DNA from: Bacteroidota bacterium
GTDB taxonomy: Bacteria > Zhuqueibacterota > Zhuqueibacteria > Zhuqueibacterales > Geothermadaptataceae
Assembly (NCBI GenBank): GCA_011375275.1
Contig: DRLW01000219.1
Location: 1-5,179, forward strand
Direction: 5' to 3'
Length of the DNA stretch: 5,179 nt
The translations under genes and the position numbers were made by a program. Below the pieces are notes generated by a model, which was given only the letters and a program-made list of their open reading frames with translations, did not search any database and was not told where the DNA came from. This document shows, piece by piece, positions 1 to 5,179 of the stretch. Within the stretch, counting starts at the first letter, position 1, and every line of letters starts with the position of its first letter.

Positions 1-18
1 ACGGGTACGGGTATGGGT
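1..18. repeat. Short hexamer tandem repeat at the window edge
   Basis: The first 18 bases read ACGGGT, ACGGGT, ATGGGT: three consecutive hexamers differing at one base. The repeat ends abruptly after the third unit. It may be the end of a longer array lying left of the window or a chance triplet of hexamers. No function is assigned. Confidence 0.3.
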
Positions 19-266
19 GCCACGGATAAATAAATCTCGAGCCCCCCAAAATTCGGGCGAGGGCACTTATCATTTTGACAACCATCAACACCGGCCGGAA
101 TTGCAAAACGATAATTCCCCCAACCCACACAATCTCAGGAAGAGCCCAAACAGCTTTCTCTGCTGTCCCTTTGTTCCAAAAATAAATGCACTTCAGGTGA
201 ACGAACATCTGGTTATCCACTTCACTCAGCACAGTTGCATCTATTCAAGCAGGCCGCTCGGCAACA

Positions 267-329
267 GCACGTGCCTGCCCCCATTCCGTTTTCCCCGCAG
301 GGAAAGACCGGGATATCTCTGGCACGTGC
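267..329. repeat. Paired GCACGTGC palindromes, 55 bp apart
   Basis: The eight-base palindrome GCACGTGC occurs at 267-274 and again at 322-329, both times followed by C. The second copy extends to a ten-base palindrome, GGCACGTGCC, at 321-330. The centres are 55 bp apart, roughly five helical turns, a geometry compatible with two dimeric regulator sites on one face of the DNA. No regulator is known from the window, so binding is only an inference. Confidence 0.3.
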
Positions 330-374
330 CCGAAAAGATGAGATTCCGGCACGGCGCTGCGCCTTTCCGTGATG

Positions 375-420
375 CCAGATGTCCGCATCTGGGCCAGGCC
401 TGGTTTGCTCATCAAACTGG
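375..420. other. Cluster of three adjacent small inverted repeats
   Basis: Three dyads follow each other closely. CCAGAT (375-380) pairs with ATCTGG (387-392) over a six-base loop. CCAGGCCTGG at 394-403 is a perfect ten-base palindrome. GTTTG (403-407) pairs with CAAAC (413-417) over a five-base loop and can extend through two G-T wobbles to 400/420. None is followed by a T-run, so they are not intrinsic terminators. They could be part of a structured leader or small RNA, or regulator sites, or chance. Confidence 0.25.
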
Positions 421-441
421 ATATCCGGACGACAACAGCAC

Positions 442-461
442 TGTCAGCTTGCAAGCTCACA
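442..461. promoter_or_regulatory. Candidate operator: 20-bp near-perfect palindrome
   Basis: The site TGTCAGCTTGCAAGCTCACA contains the perfect 12-base palindrome AGCTTGCAAGCT (446-457). A C/C mismatch on each side is followed by outer arms TGT and ACA. This symmetric form with TGT...ACA ends is typical of sites for dimeric helix-turn-helix regulators. It lies about 185 bases upstream of the start codon at 646, which would suit a long leader or a distal operator. No -10/-35 pair was found beside it, so the assignment rests on symmetry alone. Confidence 0.3.
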
Positions 462-645
462 ATCCATATTACAGGGAAGCGGGATCAGGATTTTTGCGGG
501 TTCCGATCTGCTTTTTCCGCTACCGATCAGGAAAACCGCTATTTTTCATATCCCGAACCCAGACCGGCCGTTCGCAGCAACTCGCTCCCGGACGGACGGT
601 TGAATCAGCCCCACGCCGCTCTGACTCAAACGCGCAGGTAGTCTG

Positions 646-1674
646 ATGAGTACACTGATCAAATTTATACTTGGAGGTGCTGCCCTGTTCTTTGCCCTGG
701 GCGGCCCGAGAATGTTCAAGAAAAAACCGCCAGCTCCCACCCGCCCGCCAGTGACGGACGTCACGCGGCCGGATACTCCCACGGGGGACAAAAAAGCTGC
801 CCGGCGATCCGCCAGCAAAGATCGCGGTTCTGTGCCCGGACAGGCCATCGTGCTCGAGAACCGCGCTTCGGCACTCAACTGGTTGAGAAATAACCTCGAC
901 GAGCTCAAGGGCATGCCGAAAAAAGTCAGCCTGACCTACTATCTGATCGCCAAAAGCGAGCGCTGTGCTCCGGAGGCGCTTTCAGCCTGCATACAGGAAA
1001 AAATCCGCACACAAAAGATCGATGCCCGCGAGTTCCAGTACACTTTTTTTCTCGACCGCGTCATGATGGCCGGGTCCGGCAGGCTGAAATTCGATGGCAA
1101 AGAGTATTTCACCAACTACGCCCTGCTGCGCGATGCCGGCTGGAACAAAGGCAAATACGCTGGCAGAAATAGCTACACGAGCTGCAAAGCCTTTTCGTGG
1201 AAGTCGAAAAATGGCCTCGATTTTATCAAAAAGAACATCTCGAACGAAGCTGTCTTCATACCCATCGAAAAAGCGCCTGCACCGAACGGGCTCACCGCCT
1301 CAGGACAGCCGGCCATCGACTGGGTGACTGTCTCCGTCAATCCCGCGGATTTCCCCCTGTCTGTGCCAAACACGGCGCGGCGCAAACAGCTCGCGCAACG
1401 CTATGGCAAGGCCGGCAAAATGAAGCCCAAAGCCCGGTCCTACATCGTTCTGATCACGGAGAGTGGCGAGATGTTCCTCACCGAGGCCATGGATACGGGA
1501 GGTGGGGTCAAAAAAGGCTGGATCGACTGGCGCATCAGCAACACGAGCGGCGATATCGCCCGCTTTCACAAGCTGGGCAAAACCGCTACAGCCTTCTGTT
1601 TCACAACAGACGACCCCGGCATGACGCGCGAAAAAATCATCGCAAAAATCACAGGCGGGATAACCAAGAAATAA
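646..1674 (+). CDS. Membrane-anchored or secreted 3D / MltA-like domain protein
   Basis: This 342-residue protein is probably an envelope enzyme or binding protein acting on peptidoglycan. Residues 4-20 form a hydrophobic segment without a lipobox cysteine. A Pro/Thr-rich linker (about 28-47) and a basic stretch (49-60) follow. From about residue 93 it resembles 3D-domain proteins: LTYYLIAKSE (96-105), GSGRL plus a following Gly (143-151), C180 with aromatic neighbours, VNPADFPL (231-238), and the signature DTGGGVKKGWID (283-294). The last is the family's DTGG-(I/V)K-G-x-x-ID element with two of its defining aspartates. In MltA-type lytic transglycosylases the catalytic Asp lies in the corresponding double-psi barrel, but activity here is inferred. 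A basic insert (about 240-263) separates the last two motifs. KKK directly after the hydrophobic segment makes topology ambiguous. The start is supported by AGG at 636-638, seven bases upstream, and by the hydrophobic N-terminus, which the next ATG (712) would lose. The gene ends in tandem stops, TAATAA, and converges on the oxidoreductase gene. Confidence 0.85.
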   Translation: MSTLIKFILGGAALFFALGGPRMFKKKPPAPTRPPVTDVTRPDTPTGDKKAARRSASKDRGSVPGQAIVLENRASALNWLRNNLDELKGMPKKVSLTYYLIAKSERCAPEALSACIQEKIRTQKIDAREFQYTFFLDRVMMAGSGRLKFDGKEYFTNYALLRDAGWNKGKYAGRNSYTSCKAFSWKSKNGLDFIKKNISNEAVFIPIEKAPAPNGLTASGQPAIDWVTVSVNPADFPLSVPNTARRKQLAQRYGKAGKMKPKARSYIVLITESGEMFLTEAMDTGGGVKKGWIDWRISNTSGDIARFHKLGKTATAFCFTTDDPGMTREKIIAKITGGITKK

Positions 1675-1724
1675 TAACCCGGGCGCTGCCTGTAGCCGCA
1701 GGTACTCTACACCGGAAAGCAAAA

Positions 1725-1743
1725 CGGCCGTCTGTGACGGCCG
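1725..1743 (-). terminator. Probable intrinsic terminator of the leftward operon
   Basis: CGGCCGTC (1725-1732) and GACGGCCG (1736-1743) form a perfect eight-pair GC-rich stem with a three-base loop. One G-U and one A-U pair can extend it. Read on the minus strand, the stem is followed at once by TTTTGCTTT, which fits an intrinsic terminator about 100 bases past the oxidoreductase stop codon. Read on the plus strand it is followed by CTACCGTGG with no T-run, so it should not terminate the gene at 646. Confidence 0.6.
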
Positions 1744-1756
1744 CTACCGTGGTGGT

Positions 1757-1781
1757 GTGGGGCCGGAGAACCCGGCCCCGC
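1757..1781. other. Very stable stem-loop between convergent genes
   Basis: GGGGCCGG (1759-1766) pairs perfectly with CCGGCCCC (1772-1779) over the loop AGAAC, extended by a T-G and a G-C pair to 1757/1781. On the plus strand the stem is followed by seven A residues, so neither strand has a T-run on the 3' side. It therefore does not look like a classical intrinsic terminator. It could act as a 3'-end stabiliser or help stop transcription from either side. Confidence 0.45.
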
Positions 1782-1802
1782 AAAAAAACCACTTCCAACT
1801 AC

Positions 1803-1845
1803 ATGCCTCCAGCCGGGCAGGCTGGGCATCCCCCCGCAGCCCGGC
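1803..1845. other. Overlapping stem-loops just after the oxidoreductase stop
   Basis: Two alternative hairpins share bases here. In the first, ATGC (1803-1806) plus CCAGCC (1809-1814) pair with GGCTGG (1820-1825) plus GCAT (1826-1829), leaving a two-base bulge. In the second, GCCGGGC (1812-1818) pairs with GCCCGGC (1839-1845). On the minus strand they begin one base after the TAG stop. A seven-T run at 1788-1782 lies about 14 bases beyond the first hairpin, too far for a standard terminator. Probably 3'-UTR structure. Confidence 0.35.
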
Positions 1846-1846
1846 G

Positions 1847-4711
1847 CTACTTTTCCTTGATGTAAAACATCTCTTCGACAGGACGCAGGGGACGGTTCAT
1901 CCACAGCGGGCGGCGCAGGCCGTTCGGACCGGGAGCCGGTCGCGTCATCTCGAGCCATTCTTTGTAAACCTGAAATGATTTTTCGGTGTCCACAAAGACA
2001 TCACCGTACTGGTCTTCCGGGTGTGCCTTTTCGATGCGCACACGCTGGTGCCAGCAGTGCATGCCGCTGATCGGATCCGGATGCACGGCATGCGTGATAT
2101 TCTGATGCACCCCGCCATCGCTCCAGAAAATGCGTTTCGAGTCCGGGTCATCGCTTTTGAACGGCCGCACGCCATCGATGACGCGCATGCGCCATTTGCC
2201 CTTTTCAGGCTGCTCCAGCGTAACCGTATTGGTCGCCCAGCGGTTTCCTTCCTTATCCTGTGGCCGGCGCCAGCGTCCGATATGGTGCGAGCAGGCCACG
2301 ACGCCGGGTTTCATCGCTTCGGTAACCCAGACCTTATCGACAAAATAGCCGATATCCGTGTTCATGCGCAGCAGATCACCGGTTTTGACGCCGAAACGCT
2401 CGGCATCGACCGGGTGCATCCAGATCGGATTGCGGTTGGCGATTTCCGTCAGCCATTTGGCGTTGCCGGAGCGCGAGTGGATCAGCGTCGGCAGGCGGAA
2501 GGTCGGCACCAGCACGTATTCGCCGATTTGCTTGTTGAGCTTTTCCGGATGGATGTGGCTCTTGATGTACGTCGGAATTTTGTATTCCGGCCAGCCCCAG
2601 TCAACCAGGGTCTGTGAATAGAACTCCTGCTTGCGGGTCGGCGTCGGGAAGCCGGTGCAGGGCTTGCCATCCACCATAACCCCGACGGCCTGATCATCTT
2701 TGCGCAGGATGTTGGTCTCGGCATCGAGCTCTGCCTGGTTGACGATCTTTGAATCCACGGGTTTGAGGTGCTTCTCATAACTGGTCGGTTCAACTTCATA
2801 AGCACCGTACTTGCGCATGTAGTCCAGCGCTGACAGGCCTTCTTCCGCAGCCTTTTCCTTCAGGCCGGGAATGTTCTCGAAGATATACCGGTAGTACTCA
2901 TCGATGGTGATTTTTTCACCTTCGCGATAGGGTGAAAGAAAGTGCTGGCGGATGCCCAGACTGCCGTCCGGATCGATACGCCAGGACAGCTCGATCCAGA
3001 ACTCATCTTCTTCCCACACCTCGCCGGGATTAGCCTGATAGGTAAACTCGACCTCCTTGCCCATCTTGCGCATGGCCTCGCGCAAAACAGGCTGGCGAAA
3101 GGCCACCCACATGCCGGAGTGCGTCTCGTAGCTCAGAATGTCATGCCTCTCGCTCGAGTGCCCCATGGGCAGGACGTAGTCGGCATAGTACGCTGTTTCA
3201 TTCCACGTCGGGGTCATCGCCATGTGCAGACCGATTTTATCCTCGTCTTCCAACGCTTCGATCCACGAAAAGCCATCGGGATAGGTCCAGACCGGGTTGA
3301 AGACGCGCGAGAAATAGACATCGACCTTGCCGCGGCCATCTTTGAGAAAATGCGGCAAGAGGAAACTCATCTCAAAGTGAGCCAGCGGATATTCATTGGG
3401 AAAATGCAGCTCGTTCCAGAATTTATGCGCAGGCGGGTTGGCAAAAGTGGTCGGTTTGAACTTATTCCACGCACTCGGAGAGGTGCCGCCGGGCGTGCCG
3501 ACGCTGCCGGTGAGCACGTTGAGAAAATGCAGGCAACGCGCCACAGCCCAGCCACCGAGGTTGCCGCTGCCGGCGCTGCGCCAGTTATGCGTCGCAAAGC
3601 GTGAACCGGCCTCGCCGATTTTGTGCGCCACTTCGATGATCGTGGCAGCGGGAACGCCGCTCTCCTTTTCGGCAAATTCCGGCGTGTACTCGGCGTACTC
3701 TTCCTGCAATGCTGCGATGAAATTTTCAAAGGTCGGCTTCTGCTTCGGGCGCTCGTTTTTCATGTAATCCTGCCAGTTCACCCACTCGCGCATGAATTTT
3801 TCATCATACAATCCCTCGTCGATGATGATTTTTGCCATGGCCAGCAGAACAGCCGCCTCACTGCCGGGATAGGTCGGCATCCAGTAATCCGCCATGCTCG
3901 CCGTGTTGGACAGACGCGGGTCCATCACCGCCATCTTGGCGCCTTTCATCATGCCCTCGATGATGCGCTGGGCATGCGGATTGAAATAGTGCCCGGACTC
4001 GAGGTGCGCGCTGATCAGCAGGATGAATTTGGCTTCCGCGTGGTCGGGCGAGGGACGGTCATAGCCGTGCCAGATGGCATAGCCAAAACGCGCGCCTGCA
4101 GAACAGATGTTGGTGTGGCTGTTGTGGCCATCCACGCCCCAGGCCTTGAGAATGCGGTCCATAAAACCTTCGTGCCCGGGCCGGCCGACATGATAGACCA
4201 CCTCATTGCCGCGCTTCTCCTGAATCGCCTTGCGGATGCGCGCGGCGATATCGTCGAGCACCTCATCCCAGGAAACGCGTTTCCATTTTCCCTCGCCGCG
4301 CTTGCCCTCGCGCTTCAGCGGGTAGAGAATGCGGTCCGGGTCGGTAATCTGGTTGATCGTAGCCGGGCCTTTGGCACAGTTGCGCCCGCGGCTGCCGGGA
4401 TGGTAGGGGTTGCCCTCGAATTTACGCACCTGCAGCGTTTCCTTGTCGATGTAGCTCAGAAGGCCACAGCCGGACTCGCAGTTGAAGCAGGATGTGGGCA
4501 CGATCATGTAGTTTTTCTTCTCTCTGCCGGGCCAGGCTTTGGCCTCATACTCCGTCCAGTCGTCCCATTTTTCCGGTGGTGGAAATTTGGTCAGGGTTTC
4601 GCTTTCGCTCACCGGCGGCAGGGTCTCCGCAACCGGTTCGTGCAGGCGCGGAATCAGGTGCAGGCTCTCTGCAATCTTTTCGATCACGCTGGGTTTATGT
4701 TTGTATGACAT
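1847..4711 (-). CDS. Molybdopterin oxidoreductase, DMSO reductase (CISM) superfamily catalytic subunit
   Basis: This 954-residue protein is the catalytic subunit of a quinone-linked molybdo- or tungstoenzyme; its substrate is unknown. After a charged N-terminal extension (1-68), C75-x2-C78-x3-C82-x29-C112 forms the [4Fe-4S] site, with K114 following as in the family's electron-transfer lysine. The bis-MGD domains follow. NICSAG places C203 where Mo/W ligand cysteines sit in Psr/Phs/Nap-type members. Further family motifs are NLGGWAVARCLHFLNVLTGSVGTPGG (384-409), the NETAYYADYVLP block (504-515), the TPTRKQEFYS block (690-699), and a dinucleotide-binding barrel (about 731-845) containing HSRSGN and SHHIGRW. 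A His/Trp-rich tail (about 846-954) follows. No twin-arginine motif or signal peptide is present, so a cytoplasmic location is inferred, as in SoeA. The start is set by GGAG at 4718-4721, six bases upstream. The gene lies 146 bases after an NrfD-like gene; the expected iron-sulfur relay subunit is not in the window. Psr, Phs, Soe or an uncharacterised branch all remain possible. Confidence 0.93.
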   Translation of the reverse strand: MSYKHKPSVIEKIAESLHLIPRLHEPVAETLPPVSESETLTKFPPPEKWDDWTEYEAKAWPGREKKNYMIVPTSCFNCESGCGLLSYIDKETLQVRKFEGNPYHPGSRGRNCAKGPATINQITDPDRILYPLKREGKRGEGKWKRVSWDEVLDDIAARIRKAIQEKRGNEVVYHVGRPGHEGFMDRILKAWGVDGHNSHTNICSAGARFGYAIWHGYDRPSPDHAEAKFILLISAHLESGHYFNPHAQRIIEGMMKGAKMAVMDPRLSNTASMADYWMPTYPGSEAAVLLAMAKIIIDEGLYDEKFMREWVNWQDYMKNERPKQKPTFENFIAALQEEYAEYTPEFAEKESGVPAATIIEVAHKIGEAGSRFATHNWRSAGSGNLGGWAVARCLHFLNVLTGSVGTPGGTSPSAWNKFKPTTFANPPAHKFWNELHFPNEYPLAHFEMSFLLPHFLKDGRGKVDVYFSRVFNPVWTYPDGFSWIEALEDEDKIGLHMAMTPTWNETAYYADYVLPMGHSSERHDILSYETHSGMWVAFRQPVLREAMRKMGKEVEFTYQANPGEVWEEDEFWIELSWRIDPDGSLGIRQHFLSPYREGEKITIDEYYRYIFENIPGLKEKAAEEGLSALDYMRKYGAYEVEPTSYEKHLKPVDSKIVNQAELDAETNILRKDDQAVGVMVDGKPCTGFPTPTRKQEFYSQTLVDWGWPEYKIPTYIKSHIHPEKLNKQIGEYVLVPTFRLPTLIHSRSGNAKWLTEIANRNPIWMHPVDAERFGVKTGDLLRMNTDIGYFVDKVWVTEAMKPGVVACSHHIGRWRRPQDKEGNRWATNTVTLEQPEKGKWRMRVIDGVRPFKSDDPDSKRIFWSDGGVHQNITHAVHPDPISGMHCWHQRVRIEKAHPEDQYGDVFVDTEKSFQVYKEWLEMTRPAPGPNGLRRPLWMNRPLRPVEEMFYIKEK

Positions 4712-4798
4712 TGTTTTCTCCGACGATTATGAAGTGTGATGTCTGGTTTTCCGGTTGACCCGGTTTCGGGTATGGCGCGGGGGAAGCTCGGTGTCTCC

Positions 4799-4849
4799 AG
4801 GCCCCGCCATCAGGCGACGGCCTCCCTCCTGTTCGGCGGGCGGGCCGTC
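4799..4849 (-). promoter_or_regulatory. Two mutually exclusive hairpins in the intra-operon gap
   Basis: On the minus-strand transcript, eight bases after the NrfD-like stop codon, the segment 4843-4849 (GGCCGTC) can pair with 4816-4822 (GACGGCC) across a 20-base loop. Alternatively, 4819-4823 and 4813-4816 pair with 4799-4803 and 4805-4808, giving a nine-pair interrupted stem with the tetraloop ATCA. The two structures share 4816 and 4819-4822 and cannot coexist. Neither is followed by a T-run. They could tune the ratio of the two subunits by RNA processing, protection or attenuation, but chance in GC-rich DNA is possible. The remainder of 4712-4857 holds the GGAG ribosome-binding site and a weak ACCCG/CGGGT hairpin (4758-4771). 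Confidence 0.4.
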
Positions 4850-4857
4850 TTCTCAAG

Positions 4858-5179
4858 TCAACTATTGGGGATCATCTGCGGTGCACGCACCCAGATGTGC
4901 TCGGTGATATAACTCCCCAGCAGCGCCAGAACCGCCGCAGCGAGCAGAAAATCGCTGGCGCCAAACCAGAGCAGAGCAAAGGGCAGCACGTTACCGATAA
5001 CAACGACGCCGACCCAGAACAGCGGTGCAAATGACCCGCTCAGAATCATCTTTACCGTGGCTTTGGCATCCTGCGTCGGATGCTGTGTGGCCATTTCGAC
5101 AAACATCACGGCGAGGTTAATGCCGATCACCCAGAGCAGCGTGGAAGCCAGGAACTGCTGCCAGCCCGCTCCGGTATTG
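4858..5179 (-). CDS. NrfD/PsrC-like membrane subunit, C-terminal part (partial)
   Basis: Only the last 106 codons are present; the frame stays open through the right edge, so the N-terminus is missing. An in-frame GTG at 5128-5130 is an internal valine inside a membrane helix, not a start. The fragment shows three hydrophobic segments, at residues about 8-29, 49-72 and 76-94. The second holds GSFAPLFWVGVVVIGNVLP, a pattern typical of NrfD/PsrC helices. The ending EHIWVRAPQMIPNS matches the family's usual E-x-x-WVRA-x-Q-x-x-P-x-S tail. NrfD-type proteins are integral membrane subunits that exchange electrons with the quinone pool, and some drive proton movement. Its position directly upstream of the molybdopterin oxidoreductase on the same strand supports a shared complex. 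The gene ends in TGA at 4858-4860. Assignment to one NrfD subfamily is not possible from this piece. Confidence 0.88.
   Translation of the reverse strand, partial: NTGAGWQQFLASTLLWVIGINLAVMFVEMATQHPTQDAKATVKMILSGSFAPLFWVGVVVIGNVLPFALLWFGASDFLLAAAVLALLGSYITEHIWVRAPQMIPNS

Larger units (their letters stand above)
1..645. other. Long region without a supportable gene
   Basis: No protein family is recognisable in any frame. A 209-codon plus-strand frame starts with GTG at 17 and ends in a TGA at 644-646 that overlaps the next gene's ATG (TGATG). I reject it because its product is rich in Pro, Arg, His, Ser, Asn and Phe and poor in Ala, Leu, Val and Glu. It also uses AGG, AGA, CGA, CTA and ATA freely, and its third positions show no GC bias, unlike both real genes here. 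Several other frames are also open around 370-600, so stops are simply scarce. A TTGACA hexamer at 75-80 has no acceptable -10 box at 16-18 bases. Between about 265 and 461 there are several inverted repeats, listed separately. The region probably holds the promoter and leader of the gene at 646, and perhaps an unrecognised non-coding RNA. Confidence 0.6.

Noticed and set aside
75..103. Possible sigma-70 promoter with a perfect TTGACA
   Set aside because: At 16-18 base spacing the -10 position reads close to GAATTG, which barely matches TATAAT. The nearest GATAAT (110-115) is 29 bases away.
17..646. A 209-codon plus-strand open frame whose stop overlaps the next start as TGATG
   Set aside because: The product has a non-protein-like composition, rare codons are common, third positions show no GC bias, no domain is recognisable, and neighbouring frames are also open. 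The overlap is probably chance.
546..914. A 122-codon minus-strand frame across the start of the 3D-domain gene
   Set aside because: It overlaps the coding region of a better-supported gene and shows no recognisable motif.
2021..3604. Two further plus-strand frames (2021-2617 and 2942-3604) opposite the oxidoreductase
   Set aside because: Both are shadows of the minus-strand gene, with compositions mirroring its codons and no recognisable domain.
3623..4708. A 361-codon open frame on the plus strand, antisense to the oxidoreductase
   Set aside because: It lies wholly inside a gene with clear catalytic motifs; long antisense frames are expected opposite GC3-rich genes. No family resemblance is visible in its translation.
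4858..5130. A complete 90-residue small membrane protein starting at GTG 5130
   Set aside because: The frame is open upstream to the window edge, the GTG lies within a hydrophobic helix, and the C-terminus matches the end of full-length NrfD-type proteins, so this is a truncated view of a longer gene.
1..5179. CRISPR array, tRNA, rRNA, insertion sequence or integrase
   Set aside because: No regularly spaced repeats, cloverleaf, conserved rRNA sequence, transposase or terminal inverted repeats were found on either strand.

Overview
The window comes from a Gram-negative-looking bacterium with moderately high GC and strongly GC-biased third codon positions. No marker gene fixes the lineage, and I do not name one. 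It holds one complete respiratory-type molybdoenzyme gene, the 3' end of its probable membrane partner, one unrelated cell-envelope gene pointing the opposite way, and a long leader region without a credible gene.

Layout, left to right. Positions 1-645 contain no gene I can support. They hold a short hexamer repeat at the left edge and an unusual run of inverted repeats between about 265 and 461 that could be operators or a structured RNA. Positions 646-1674 (+) encode a 342-residue membrane-anchored or secreted protein with a 3D / MltA-like double-psi barrel domain, probably acting on peptidoglycan. Positions 1675-1846 lie between two convergent genes and carry several strong stem-loops, one of which looks like the terminator of the leftward operon. 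Positions 1847-4711 (-) encode a 954-residue molybdopterin oxidoreductase of the DMSO reductase (CISM) superfamily. It has an N-terminal [4Fe-4S] motif, a probable cysteine ligand to Mo/W and no Tat signal. Positions 4712-4857 are an intra-operon gap with two mutually exclusive hairpins. Positions 4858-5179 (-) are the last 106 codons of an NrfD/PsrC-type membrane subunit that runs off the right edge.

How the parts work together. On the minus strand the order is NrfD-like membrane subunit, then catalytic molybdoprotein. In this superfamily (Psr, Phs, Soe, Sre and similar complexes) a ferredoxin-like four-cluster subunit normally relays electrons between the molybdoprotein and a quinone-reactive NrfD subunit. 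No such subunit is in the window, so I expect it upstream, beyond the right edge. Because the catalytic subunit has no twin-arginine signal, I infer a cytoplasm-facing quinone-linked complex, in the manner of the SoeABC sulfite dehydrogenase. The substrate cannot be decided from this sequence; sulfur compounds are the leading guess. The plus-strand 3D-domain gene is a separate transcription unit with no visible functional link.
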